From Zygnema cylindricum (lineage: Eukaryota > Streptophyta > Zygnematophyceae > Zygnematales > Zygnemataceae), in assembly GCA_037447655.1 (NCBI GenBank), contig JBBHKE010001269.1, forward strand, positions 124,001-188,000: a stretch of 64,000 nt of DNA. Reading direction: 5' to 3'. Positions 11,200 to 21,735 of this stretch are shown here, piece by piece. The number at the start of each line of letters is the position of its first letter. The stretch's first letter is position 1. The translations under genes were made by a program, and so were the position numbers. The notes beneath the pieces were generated by a model, which saw only the letters and a program-made list of their open reading frames with translations, did not search any database and was not told where the DNA came from.

Positions 11200-12560
11200 C
11201 AGAAGAGTGAAGCAGTTGTTGCTCGATAATGGACTTGTAAATATTGGTAGAAGTAAAGTTGAATTTTCCTACTGTTGTATGGAGCAAAATTTATAGTTGT
11301 TAGCCACAGTAGAGTTTCCATTTCAATTATGTGTTTGTTTTGTTTTGTCCCTCTTTTTTTTTCCTTTTTTTTATTGAAAATAAAGATATAAAAGATGGTA
11401 CTCTTTTAAAGTACAACTTTATGTTGAGTATTTAAACACTATTTTGTGGCCTTTTGGTGTTTTTGTATCGACGACATTGAAAATTCGGGAAATTCCATCA
11501 AACCTTGTTTGGCTATGAATTATTTTGCTGTGGTTTTTTGCTATTTTTTTTGTTTTTTTTGTTATTATTTGGTTCTGGAGTTTTAAAATTTTTAAATTGG
11601 GGCAGGATGTTTGTCTACCTATCACGAAGGAGTTGCTGATAACTACACTTTATGTTTCACTGTGCTGTTCCAATACGCTCCATTTCGCATCTCTTGTATT
11701 AGCGAGGTTTGGATAAAATAGTTCCATTGGAGGTAAGTTGGCTAAGTACTTGGGATATCTTTGAAGGCCTTGCTGAATTGCAAAATTGAGCTTATAATGA
11801 CTTCTTTTACATTGAGAGTGTCAGCTAATTCTCATGAGAAAGTTGTTGCGGCTCTTAGACGTGAAGACCCATCGTTGAAACAACAATTTGTTAATCTCGA
11901 CTGTTCATGGTAGACTGCAAACCAAGTTGCTTAATGAACTTTTTTTCCCAATGCTTTATGAATGTGTAGAAATTACTGTCAACTGGCACTTTTAAGTTAG
12001 GCCAATGGATTTTTATCTCATTAGAAATAGAAACGAAGTTTGGAAGCGCCTGGATGTATATGAAATCGGAGAATTGCAAAGATGTAAGAAAGGTTGAAGG
12101 TTAGTGCTTCTCGTGGGGCTTTCAAAGATATTTGACTGACGTCTGCGGCTTCAAAAGTTTACAGTTGTATTAAAGAGTACAAAATTGACCGATTTAGTCC
12201 CACCTCCTGGTGTACCAATATCGATCAACACAAAATAGAGCGCTAGGAATTTCTGGGCTAATTAGTAAAACGAAAATGTGGAGATGCTGCTCTTGACCTT
12301 CTGTTGAAACTTGGAAGGAATTGTTGCTAAAAACCAAATTTCGAATGTGCGAATATGTAATAAAGATTTTATATGTGTGTATGCTTTTTTATAGAATATT
12401 ACAATTTCGGGTTTATACCAAGCTTACATGTTTTGTATAATGTGAAATTGGATGCATCTATAAATTCTCATGTGTTTTTAGTCTGAGATGTTGTTAAGGT
12501 GGTATTCGGAAATGAAGTGTGCGTGTAGACTGGATTTATAAATTTTGATGCCTTCTACAT
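11200..12560. other. Intergenic, no supported gene
   Basis: AT-rich. An open run at about 11800-11912 (translating to ...SANSHEKVVAALRRED..., ending at a TAG) looks exon-like in composition, but I do not recognise it. Confidence 0.35.
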
Positions 12561-12567
12561 GATAAAA

Positions 12568-12840
12568 TAACCAACGACAAAAATCCTTTGTCGTTGGTTA
12601 GTCATCCATCGACGAATTTGATTCGTTCTTACTTTCTGAAACAACACTTCCATGATATTGCACGGTTGGCCTTTTAGCGGCAAGACGGTCTCGTCGCTGG
12701 ATGGAAATCCAACGACGAAACTGCTTCGTCGTCATCTCCGAAAAATCAGAGTATGCACTTGATTGATGTCATTGTAACGATGACTTTGTCCCATCGCATG
12801 GCCTTACAACGACGAGATTGGTTCGTCGCTGGTCTATGAA
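12568..12840. repeat. Cluster of short CGACGAA/TTCGTCG hairpins
   Basis: Five or so small inverted repeats share a core. The best is ccaacgacaaa-aatcc-tttgtcgttgg (12571-12597), with perfect 11-bp arms. Others include cgacgaaactgcttcgtcg near 12712 and cgacgagattggttcgtcg near 12809. Such subterminal motifs are common in plant DNA transposons (CACTA or Mutator type), but no termini are identified. Confidence 0.55.
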
Positions 12841-13580
12841 GAGTGAGTTTGCAAAATAGGTGGAAAAGATTATGGCTATCAACAAGGAAGTGGGTTTTTA
12901 CTTTGCAACAAATTGGCATTTTGACTAAGCTGAACCAAAAAAACCGGAGTGAATAAAGACAGCATATTCTTCCATGTAGGGAAAAAAAATTACGACTAAG
13001 TTACGCGGTGAGTAGTAGGATAAACGATGTCATAATTTCAGCATATCGAGATGATACACAAAAGAATACATGCGGAGAACATTTAATATATTTCAAAACG
13101 AAAAAGTCATCGAAACAACATGAAAGCAAATGAGAAAAGACACAATGAATAAAAAATGGAGAATAAGTTGACACAAATAAAGTCATTCATTAACAACAAT
13201 GGAAGAAAAGTTACAAAAAATCGTATATTTCACGGTGATATCGTTTTAGAACGTTGTATTAAAACAAAAATGTAGTGAAGTCAATTAATCTACAATATGA
13301 TGCAAAGCTCTATGAACTACGGTATAATTATCACTTGCGTCTCTAGCACAAAAATCCCCAATAAAAAAAAAAAAACCTTCATAATACTACACACACGAAA
13401 AAATAGCAACGATTCGACACGACGAAGATAGATCCCTGCAAAGTTTTTCACCGTTTTCCCCAAACGTTGTCATCTGCTCCAACACCTTGAAGATGATAAT
13501 TTTTTCTTCCATACGATCATATGTTGGCGTAGATGTCCTTCAATACAATGATCGTCAGATGGAAGTTGATGGTCGATTAA
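12841..13580. other. Intergenic, no supported gene
   Basis: AT-rich sequence without a domain-bearing frame or a clear repeat. Confidence 0.4.
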
Positions 13581-13584
13581 AGTC

Positions 13585-14085
13585 TCAAATACAAAAGAGA
13601 AAGAGAGAGAAAAGGAATAATGAGCAATAATGAGAGGAAAAAAAGTGTGAGAGGATTGACAAAGGAAAGTTGCAAAGAGGAAAGGAAAGGGACACGCAGA
13701 CGAGGTTGGATTAGAGAGTGGGAGAGAGAGTGGATGTGGAAAATCAAGAGAGTGAGGAAGTGAAAGTGGGAGAGGGTAAGGGAGGGAGAGGTAAAGGGCA
13801 CATTTAAGTGAATCACATGGATGGAAAAGAAGAAAGGCAGATTTAAGGGAAAGAGGTGGGTTAGGGATAGGGCAATTACTTAGGAGGGGAGAAGGGACGA
13901 TTTAATGCGGAGGGATTGTGAGAGGGATTGAGCGATAGACAGGGATTGAGAGATAGACAGAGAGGGACATAGAATGAGGGAGGGAGAGAGAGTGGGAAAA
14001 AGAGAGTTAGAGAGAAGAGTAGGGAAAGGGTATGGGATAGAATGAGGGAGAGAGGGAGAGAGGGAGAGAGAGGGATGAAAAACGG
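13585..14085. repeat. Long homopurine (GA-rich) tract
   Basis: About 500 bases almost entirely A and G on the plus strand (gagagagggagagaggg and similar). It gives spurious Ser/Leu/Pro-rich frames on the minus strand. It could form triplex (H-) DNA. No coding function is inferred. Confidence 0.85.
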
Positions 14086-15107
14086 ATAGAGCCGCGCACT
14101 TACCCATGATTTTATTCGTAAACCCTAAAAGATGTACCGACGATAATGATGCGCGATTCCTTGTTATTTCGCCATGTTATCGTCAACCCTAATACTGCTG
14201 TAAACCTTAATAACAAGGTATGGCGTATTGAAGGTCGCAAGACTACGTGAGGCGGTTGGACAGCGATCCGCATCTTGCCCAAAAAATGGCGACGTTGTGT
14301 GAACATGGCTCCGCGAGATTCAAATGTCACCCACTAGGAGACGAGGATGTGGATGGGAATAGTCAGAACAAAAAATATATTATTTGTGTTCTGTCCGCAT
14401 TTGCCGTTTGTTTGTTATCTTTTCAGGTTTTCAAGGCGCCGCGTTTTTTCAATCCTAAATTTTGTAACTCTAAAATTTACACATTATGACTCTAATTTGG
14501 TGACGTTTTGTGAAACATTACCCATTTTAGGGTCAAACTTAACTCTAATAAGCGTCCTTTTCATTTACAGGTCTGGTATTACTGTTATGTTTCCGGTTGA
14601 CACTGTAATAGTGTAAACATATATCTATTAATTTCGAAGGAACTCAAATAGAGTTAAAACGGCAATGTAATAGACTTAACTTTCCACGACTGTAGAACAT
14701 GTGTAAGTCTGCGATAGTACGCTTACGTAACATACGCAGTTCTTCGCATGTGCACATGTTTTCTGTTCTCATTGTCACACACAAAAACGAACGACTGAAT
14801 GTATGTGAACGCCTGTTTTTTACACACCAACTCCACGTTTATCTAAGCACAGTTTTGTATGCAACCGACATAAGTTCACTACATTTTCCGTATGATTATC
14901 GGTAACGAAGTACATTATTGTACGAACAACACATTCCGTACACCACACTATTCATGAAACAAGTACGGTAAAACCATTGACGCTAATTTACAAGAACCGT
15001 AATTAATGTCAAAGATAAACTAGATTCATTCACTGTATTTAAGGTATCAATGTCAAAATTTTGGGGTGCCGATATAGCGTACATAAGGCTAATAACGATT
15101 CACGGTG
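14086..15107. other. Intergenic, with a MITE right end at 15088-15107
   Basis: No supported gene. The right edge (gctaataacgattcacggtg then TA) is a right terminus of the TA-MITE family. Its left partner was not found nearby. Confidence 0.45.
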
Positions 15108-15109
15108 TA

Positions 15110-15724
15110 CACCGCGAATCGTAATTAGAGTAATGAAAAAATTATAGTAAAAAAACAATAAAAACAATTAGAGTAATGAACTCTAATTTATGTGATATAA
15201 TTTTTTCACATAGGAAGTTTACTCTAATTTATTTAAGTACTCTATATTGGGTTACGTCGGTAATAATTATCCGCGCTGAAATCAGGAACACTAAATTAAG
15301 TAGACGTACAAAATCTGTCAGTCCGTATAGTTTTGACGTCATTATGACGTTAGTATTATTTGTCGCGCTGAATGTCACTTAATGTTCACACTGACGACGA
15401 TGCTGTCGATGGACGAGAGTTATGCGAACGACTTTTTTTCGATATGATTGATTATTTGTTTAGTGCGATTTCACGTGCGAGCGCGATTCTATTAAATCAT
15501 TATTTGTACCTTTTTACTTATAGAAGTACAATTTTGCACGGTTGGACGTCTTCCGTACTCCACTCTATTTAAAACGAACTTATATTATATTTTTTTACGC
15601 TAATTAAACCTTACCTAAATTAGAATAATGAAAAAATTAGAATCATTTACTCTATTTGACGTGATAGAGTTGAAATTTCGAGCGACCGAATTAGCGTTAT
15701 TTACTCTAATTAGGATTCGTGGTG
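15110..15724. repeat. TA-MITE 3, complete
   Basis: 615 bp flanked by TA on both sides. Left terminus CACCGCGAATCGTAATTAGA, right terminus TCTAATTAGGATTCGTGGTG. The interior shares blocks (tacaattttgcacgg) with 39278-39766. Non-coding. Confidence 0.75.
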
Positions 15725-16236
15725 TAATAGCGATTGGCGGAGAAGTTTCTTTAACGTATATGAATAATTACTGTGGTTTACGCTAAATGAGAATTTGAAA
15801 AAAAACATACATTCTAATTGTTTAATAATTCTAATTGGGTCTTTGAAAAAAAAAATGTCGGTCGCAAACATGCTTACACTAATATAGGTATTCATACGAA
15901 ATCTGACAAATCGTACACAAATAGTACGTTCACAAAGTCGAAACGTGGTTGTTGGGCGAATATGTGCGAACGTTATGTTTAACAACTAGATTATATCCCC
16001 TTTTTAGAGCGCATATTCTCATGCGTCCGTGGTGACCAAAACTCATTAATTATACCTTTTCACTTAAAAAGGTACAATTTTGTACGGTCTGACACTGTCC
16101 TTACACCACACTAATTAAATAATGACGTACTTCCGTTTTGTACGGTACAAAAAATTAACTCTAAATAGAGTAAAGAAAAAAAATAGAATGAACTACACTA
16201 CTGGAGAATATTTAAAAAAAAGGCGGGACAAAATTA
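15725..16236. repeat. MITE-related sequence between two TA-MITEs
   Basis: Starts with a degenerate terminus (taatagcgattggcgg) and carries internal words of the same family (tacaattttgtacgg near 16072). It is probably an older copy. No gene. Confidence 0.45.
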
Positions 16237-16517
16237 CACCGTGAATAGTTATTAGACTAAAGAAATTATTAGTATCAATAATAAATTAGTGTCATTGATT
16301 CTAATTTGTGTATCAATACCATTATGAAAAAAATGTTTAATTGTAATTTCTCTATAACGCTGATTTAGGTATACAGAATCCGCCGTCCAATCGGAAGTTG
16401 AGAAGCTTACCTTTCAATGGAAACCGTTCGATCTACATTTTGACATGTGTGTGCGGAAAAAAGATGCTTTAAGAGACGAAAAAAACATTAACACTGATAA
16501 AGCAATAATTCACGGTG
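16237..16517. repeat. TA-MITE 4, short
   Basis: 281 bp flanked by TA, with termini CACCGTGAATAGTTATTAG and ataattcacggtg. It resembles 9358-9520 over its first 150 bases. A 21-base TA-flanked remnant (cactgcgtatcgcgattggtg) follows directly. Confidence 0.7.
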
Positions 16518-16560
16518 TACACTGCGTATCGCGATTGGTGTATGTTTGTTTCGACACTTA

Positions 16561-17533
16561 GGGTACGGCTCCATGTGGCTAAGTACGGGTTTTTTTTTGT
16601 CGTTTTCCCTTTAAAAGTTAGAGCCTACTGCTTAAGTTACAACCATACGAAGAAATCGCAAATTTGTAGAGTACATTTGCGTCATCCTCTAACTTTGAAT
16701 GTACTAAAATTTGTCGTCTTGTGTTTTTAGACCCACAGTCACGTCAATCTTCAAACTTATCATAAAACACATCGGCGATGTGTTTTAAATAAAGCAAAAT
16801 TGCTTTGACAAATAGGAAAACATATTCACATGTGTAAAAAGTTTTTCGAAGTATTTGACGGCCCAAAAAAGGGCGAGGCAGTTCGTTTTTTTACGCTTGC
16901 ATATCGTACGTTTTTTTTTTTTGCAGGGGTCTGGTGGATGGTGGATGGTGGAGGCTGCAGTACCATTTCAAGGAGAGGTGAAAAATTTGTGAAGACGTCA
17001 TTGCAGCTCGTGCCTTTCTCACCTTGCTCACCTTGCCTCTCCTTCACTCAAAGGTTACTACTACGCAACACCACAGAAGGAAGGCACAATGTTGAGGGCG
17101 GCCGAATGTGCGCGAAGCAAGTCACGTTGGGAAAAATACAACAAACGCGCAAAGAAAAAACAAATTAAGGGTCAAATAAATCTATTTCCATTTATGGCAG
17201 ACGAACAAGAGAGGCAAACACAAAGGCACGTTGTACAACCATGGCTGAAAACTGTGCGTCTACGATGTCACAAAAAGACATGAGACATACCAAATCGTTT
17301 CAAAAATTACGATGTGTTGTGCGACACTTCAAAAAGTTTAAAAAAATACGATGCGGCAAAGAAAGATTGTATACTGTGATAGCCGTCACGGGCATTGTCG
17401 ACGTAGACAATCATCACAAAGTTAAGTAGCAATTTCGAGTAAACACACAAGGACACATGAAATCCGAGTCCTCCGGATCTGCGCTAAGAAACAAAGTTAA
17501 TTCGCTAAGTTACAAGTACATGGGGCCGTACCC
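16561..17533 (+). mobile_element. PIF/Harbinger-like element, copy 1 (973 bp)
   Basis: Inverted termini GGGTACGGCTCCATGTGGC and (right end) catggggccgtaccc, flanked by the 3-bp direct repeat TTA (16558-16560/17534-17536), as in PIF/Harbinger elements. The second copy at 46766-47550 has the same termini and target site. There is no DDE transposase, so it is non-autonomous. It keeps one conserved reading frame (17250-17429). Confidence 0.75.
17241..17429 (+). CDS. Conserved small ORF inside the PIF/Harbinger-like element
   Basis: Encodes about 60 residues ending KSFQKLRCVVRHFKKFKK...VTGIVDVDNHHKVK. The same frame and the same stop position occur in the other copy (47290-47446: KSFQKLRCVLRRFKKFQ...VTGVVDVYNCHKLK). 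The substitutions are mostly conservative (I/V, K/R, V/L), suggesting past selection on the protein. It is basic. I do not recognise the family; a transposon accessory or DNA-binding domain is possible. Confidence 0.4.
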   Translation: MAENCASTMSQKDMRHTKSFQKLRCVVRHFKKFKKIRCGKERLYTVIAVTGIVDVDNHHKVK

Positions 17534-17596
17534 TTAAAACATAAACTTTTTGTACACATCTGTCAGATTTTTTATTCGACGGGTCTCATCGTCCAA

Positions 17597-18120
17597 GGGT
17601 GGGTGGGTGGGTAGATGGGAGTGAGGAAAGGCGGGAGGGAGGGAGGGAGGGAGGGGGGGAATAGGGGGAGGGAAATGGTTGGTAGCGCCCTCTTTCCCTA
17701 TCTGACCAATTTGCTGATGTGGATTTTTTTTAGGGTTAGGAGAGTAAGAGAGGAGGGAGGAAGGGAGGAATGGGAGGGAGGAAGGGAGGAATGGGAAGGA
17801 AGAAGGGAGGAATGGGTGGGAGGAAGGGAGGAATGATAGAGGAAGAGAGGTGGTCGCTCTCTATCCCTCTTTCTCTCACCACTTCGTCGCCACGAACTTT
17901 TTTTTAGGGTTGGGAGAGAATGAGGGAGAGAGGGGGAGAGGGAAAAGGGTAGAGTGAGGTGCAAAAGGGGAGAGGGAGGATAAGGGGGGTGGAGGGAGGG
18001 AGGTAGGGCGGGAGTTTGGAAGGAGGAAAAAAGAGAGATAGGAAAAGAGGGAGGTAAAGTGGAAGGGAAAAAAAAAATTATGGAAGGGAAAGATGAGGGA
18101 GGGAGAGAAAGAGAATTGTT
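17597..18120. repeat. G-rich/purine tract with G-quadruplex motif
   Basis: Opens with GGGTGGGTGGGTGGG (17597-17611), a textbook four-tract quadruplex motif. About 500 bases of ggga/gaggga repeats follow, with two short interruptions carrying tttttttagggtt. Open frames here are low-complexity artefacts. Confidence 0.85.
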
Positions 18121-18610
18121 GCATTCACACAGGGAATGAATGATGAATGAGATGAGGAAACGAATCATCCCGTACCATTCATTTCGCAAAAAAACAAAAA
18201 ACAGAGGCGCCAAAATGAACGACCGCTCAGCTGTCAACCTTTTTGGAGTGTAGCTATGGACAAAATGTACAATTTGGAGCGTAGCAACGGACAAAATATA
18301 CGGTCATGTGCGTCAAAACTTAACAACTGTGGTAAGTCATCTTCTTTTCCGCAAACCCTTTTCGGAATGCAAAAATCCGACTTTGAAAAAACATGAAGTC
18401 GCTTTTCGAATGATTCATCCGTACCGTAACAAAATTATTTTAAATGATGACTCATAAACGAATAGCCAATCAAAATCATGTAGAATAGAACTTAAAAAAA
18501 ATGTGTACTAAAAAGTTTTTTGTAATTTTGACGAAAAAACCTCCTCCCTCCTTACCTCCTGGTGAGGCAAACTTTCATTCCGCCTGGTAATTCAGGGAAA
18601 AAAAAGAAAA
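18121..18610. other. Intergenic, no supported gene
   Basis: A spacer between the purine tract and the organellar fragment. No domain or repeat structure seen. Confidence 0.4.
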
Positions 18611-19462
18611 GTACGTGTCGCTAACGGAAGTGAGGCTTTTGAAGAATTACTTGGTCTCCTAGACCAAGCCGCTTTGCTGAAAAAATTACAAACAGAAGAA
18701 CGAGAAGAAGGCTATACCAAAATACGTAACGAAATAAATATTTTTTTAAAAGCTTTACAGGAGAACTCTCTTGATCTAAGATGAATGATTATCCGTGATC
18801 TACCTATTATTCCCTGCGGTCTGCGTCCAATTACTAAATTAGAAGAAGGAGAAGTAATTGCTACTAGTAAAGATAACAACGTTTATCGTCGAGTTATTTT
18901 AATTAACGAACGTTTACGACATTATTTAGAATTAAATGAAAAATTCAAAATATTTTTCAAAGACATCCTAGATAACGAAAGACGTCGCTTGCAAAAAGAA
19001 GTAGATCAGCTTATTTACGGTAACACCAATAGCAAACGCAACGAAGCTCGTAGCTTAGTCCAAAGTTGGAGTGGAAAACAAGGAATTCTCCGTCGTTACT
19101 CCTTAGGAAAACGTGTAGATTATTCTGGAAAAGCAATTATTATTCCTAATCCTAATTTACAGTTAGAACAAATTGGTTTACCGGTAGAAATGGCTTTGAT
19201 ACTTTTTAAGCCTTTTGTTATTCAGAGGTTACTTAAAGAAAAGATTATTTTTACCGTCCGGGAGGGTGAGGAATTAATACGTCAGCAAGATCCCCTAATT
19301 TTTTCCATTTTGCGGCAACTTTGCCAGCATCATCCAGTTTTAGCTAATCGTGCCCCTAGTTTACATCGTCCTAGTATCCAGGGTTTTTATATTTCTTTAA
19401 ACTTAGGCAAATCTATTCAATTACATCCTTTAATCACCACTGCTTTAAATGCTGTTTTTTAG
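18611..19462 (+). pseudogene. rpoC1-like fragment (RNA polymerase beta' subunit), organelle-derived insert
   Basis: Two adjoining frames, separated only by a TGA at 18782-18784, match the N-terminal third of bacterial/plastid RNA polymerase beta'. Landmarks in order are NGSEAFEELLGLLDQAAL, RDLPIIPCGLRPI, RRVI, GKQGILRRYSLGKRVDYSGK, GLPVEMALILFKPFV, HHPVLANRAPSLHRPSIQ and IQLHPLITTALNA. It ends just before the catalytic NADFDGD magnesium site. The TGA stands where plastid and bacterial proteins have Trp (EWM...). Codon use (CGT for Arg, A/T third positions) is plastid-like and unlike the surroundings. The protein is more diverged than a typical streptophyte plastid rpoC1, so the donor is uncertain: plastid, or a bacterium. 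As it stands it cannot make a working subunit. Confidence 0.75.
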
Positions 19463-20094
19463 ATTCCCCTGTTAGTGAACCCTTTTTGTCGGAGTGTTTG
19501 CAGCTTCCGATTCTATGCTCATCAGTTGAACTGATTGTGTGTTTTTTTTATGCTCTTTGTTCCTCGTTACACTTTCCACTTTGTTTTATGTAAACATCAG
19601 GCAAAACGTTTGCTTACTGACGACTTAGGTCCAAATTTAGGTGCAATCAATGTCAATTATTGTTCTGTAATGAGCAAATTCACTTCATTTTGTTTCAAGA
19701 GCTTCTCATGCTCACTCCGTTTTGAATCAATTATTGCTATCCACTCTAATTACGGTGGACGTCAAACCTTCATATGTAATCTCAAAGAAGGATATGCTTT
19801 TCAAGCTACGTTGTAAAGGACCATCGTCCAAGAATTTTCCTTTTTTGTAGTACTTGGATGAAAGTCCATCCATATCAATTTCAACAGGCACAGTTTTCCA
19901 ATTCAAGAATAGTTTTTTCTTGTGGCTATCCACGTGAGATCAGGTGCCGCCAGTTTCGACATTTTCTGTCTGACAAATTGTCACAGTGTAACAAAGAGAG
20001 TGGCAGAGTGTCACAAATGGTGAGAGTGGGCAACTAGGTGATGGATTTATGTCTTTTTTTAGGCAAAAGTTAATTTCAGAATATTTGGGTGCAG
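19463..20094. other. Intergenic or possible 5' region of the MATE gene
   Basis: No domain-bearing frame. A first exon of the MATE gene could lie here but was not recognised. Confidence 0.3.
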
Positions 20095-20149
20095 GGTTCA
20101 TGGAAGGCAGCTGCCTTGGAGGAGGCAAAGAAGCAAGTAATATTTGCAG
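20095..20149 (+). CDS. MATE transporter, exon a
   Basis: Between an acceptor-like gcag (20091-20094) and a donor gtgaag (20150) the frame reads GSWKAAALEEAKKQVIFAG, matching the conserved start of MATE proteins (EEVKKQLWLAGP). It ends in phase 1; its last base joins the next exon's GA to make Gly, giving AGPTVG across the junction. An upstream exon or start codon was not found. Confidence 0.65.
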
Positions 20150-20762
20150 GTGAAGAACCTTCTTCCTCGCTCTCGTTTCTTGTTTTCTCTTTTCTCTCCT
20201 TCCATCCAATCCCCTCCTCCATACTTGTATCAAATTCGTTATTTCCTCCCATATCCAGTGCTCTCTCTCCTCTCTAGCACATTTTTCACATTTCTCCACC
20301 TTATCCCTTATCAACTCCCTATGTACTCTTTTCTTTCCGTCATTCCGTTTTTACAGACATCCTTCTTTTGGGGTCAAAGGTCGAAATTGCACTTAGACCA
20401 CTTCTAAAAATTGTATTTTTCTTCCTTCTTAGAAAGGACAAAACTCAATTCACGGGAAGCCTCAGTGAATGTGCATCTGCTTCTTGGTCTTATCATCCTT
20501 GTACTTCATTTATCAGACAAAAACTGGCATGAAACTGTTTTCACAACCGACGCAAAATCAACACAAATCTGGCACAAGATCGTCAAAATTCAGATGAAAT
20601 CCCGTCAAAATGGTCATGAATTCGATAACAACCGGTTCAAAAACCGTAAAAATCAACAATGATTTGGCAATCTAACATCAGAAAAACTAAATAAATATCA
20701 GAAACTGGCATGAGGTTGACGCAAAACGGACACACAGGTGAATTGTTTTTGGACATGTGCAG

Positions 20763-20902
20763 GACCCACGGTGGGCATCAATGTTCTTCAATACATGCTA
20801 AATCTGGTGGCTCTCATCCACGCGGGTCACATCGGAAAACTCGAACTGGCAGCCTCCTCACTCGCTACCACTATGGTAAATCTCACAGGGCACATAATGC
20901 TA
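20763..20902 (+). CDS. MATE transporter, exon b
   Basis: Encodes PTVGINVLQYMLNLVALIHA then GHIGKLELAASSLATTMVNL and TGHIML, covering the first two membrane helices of a multidrug and toxin extrusion (MATE) carrier, including the GHxGxLxLA-ASLAT signature. Flanked by gcag and gtaaga. The phase agrees with exons a and c. MATE proteins export metabolites or organic cations in exchange for H+ or Na+ at the plasma membrane or vacuole. Confidence 0.75.
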
Positions 20903-20975
20903 GTAAGAGACAAGGGAAAAGTGGAAAAAGGGGTGTTAGTAAGAGACAAGGGAAAAGTGGAAAAAAAGGGGTCGA
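20903..20975. repeat. 36-bp tandem duplication in a MATE intron
   Basis: The unit agtaagagacaagggaaaag occurs at about 20902 and 20938. Both copies place a gtaaga next to the exon b boundary, so the splice donor itself was duplicated. Confidence 0.75.
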
Positions 20976-21140
20976 AACTGGCCTGGAAAGGGAGTAAAAA
21001 TAGAGCTGGATGTTGTGAGAGTTAAAAGGTCAGTCCACGGGGGATTTTGGAGAAACGGTGAGTATAGATTGGTTAACTAATAAAAAACAATTACTGGTTA
21101 ACTAATGAAAAACAAGGATTGGGAGGATGTTCTATGACAG

Positions 21141-21206
21141 TTGGCACTTACAAGTGGACCCCAAACGTTTTGTGGGAAAGCATATCGAGCCAAACAATAT
21201 CATCTG
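21141..21206 (+). CDS. MATE transporter, exon c
   Basis: 22 codons, LALTSGPQTFCGKAYRAKQY then HL, match the MATE signature ALxTLCGQAYGAKQYHxLG. Acceptor tgacag, donor gtaagt. Compared with the family there are about four extra residues before CGK, and the usual GMxS before AL is missing. Confidence 0.7.
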
Positions 21207-21319
21207 GTAAGTCCCGATGTATTATACCTGAAACTGCCAATTCAATTTTATCAATTTTTCATTGCGTTTCAATGACAAAAAAATTGGGAGAGGGAGGGAC
21301 TTTTTGACTTCGTTTTCAG

Positions 21320-21449
21320 ATTGGTCAATTCACCCAAAGTGCCATGCTTGTACTTGGGGTATTTTCTTGTTCTGTGGCTTTCTTGTGGCGGCATTTGGAA
21401 CCGACTCTCCTTTTCCTTGGACAGGACCCGACTATCTCTCATTTAGCTG
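21320..21449 (+). CDS. MATE transporter, exon d
   Basis: Encodes IGQFTQSAMLVLGVFSCSVA then FLWRHLEPTLLFLGQDPTIS and HLAG, the third helix and the conserved EPxLxxLGQDPxIxxLAG motif of MATE carriers. Acceptor ttttcag, donor gtaagc. Starts in phase 0 and ends in phase 1, consistent with both neighbours. Confidence 0.75.
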
Positions 21450-21646
21450 GTAAGCGGAAGGACAAAGTCTTAAAATTTCTTCATAGTTTCCCAGCTTCGT
21501 TGGTGCCTCTCTGTTTTTCTCTCTTCCCTCCTTTCTCTCTGCCACTCCCCGACCCTCACTTCCTCTCTGATATTCTTGATTCTTTGACACACCACTTTCT
21601 TTTTCCTCCCACTCTCTCTTATTTGGAAACTTTGGGTTGCCTGTAG

Positions 21647-21735
21647 GTTTTTATGCTTGTTGGCTGTTACCAAGTCTCTTTAGATCATCATTTATCCAAC
21701 CGCTCATCAAGTTTTACCAAGTTTTGTCCACTTAC
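21647..21735 (+). pseudogene. MATE transporter, exon e, disrupted
   Basis: Joined in phase to exon d, the frame reads GFYACWLLPSLFRSSFIQPL then IKFYQ, the next MATE block (ARWxIPGLFAYALLQPLxRFLQ). The expected continuation (NVFSVPLPLIL) is in another frame, reachable only by removing 17 bases (gttttgtccacttacag), too short for a normal intron. A CT-rich microsatellite follows and no later MATE exons were found. Only about the first third of a 12-helix protein is present, so the gene is probably broken here. Confidence 0.5.

Noticed and set aside
12568-12840. CRISPR-like array
   Set aside because: Units are hairpins of varying spacing without constant repeats and spacers, in a eukaryotic nuclear context.
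17698-18294. 198-codon Ser/Pro/Leu-rich frame on the minus strand
   Set aside because: It lies across the purine tract; its composition reflects the repeat, not a gene.
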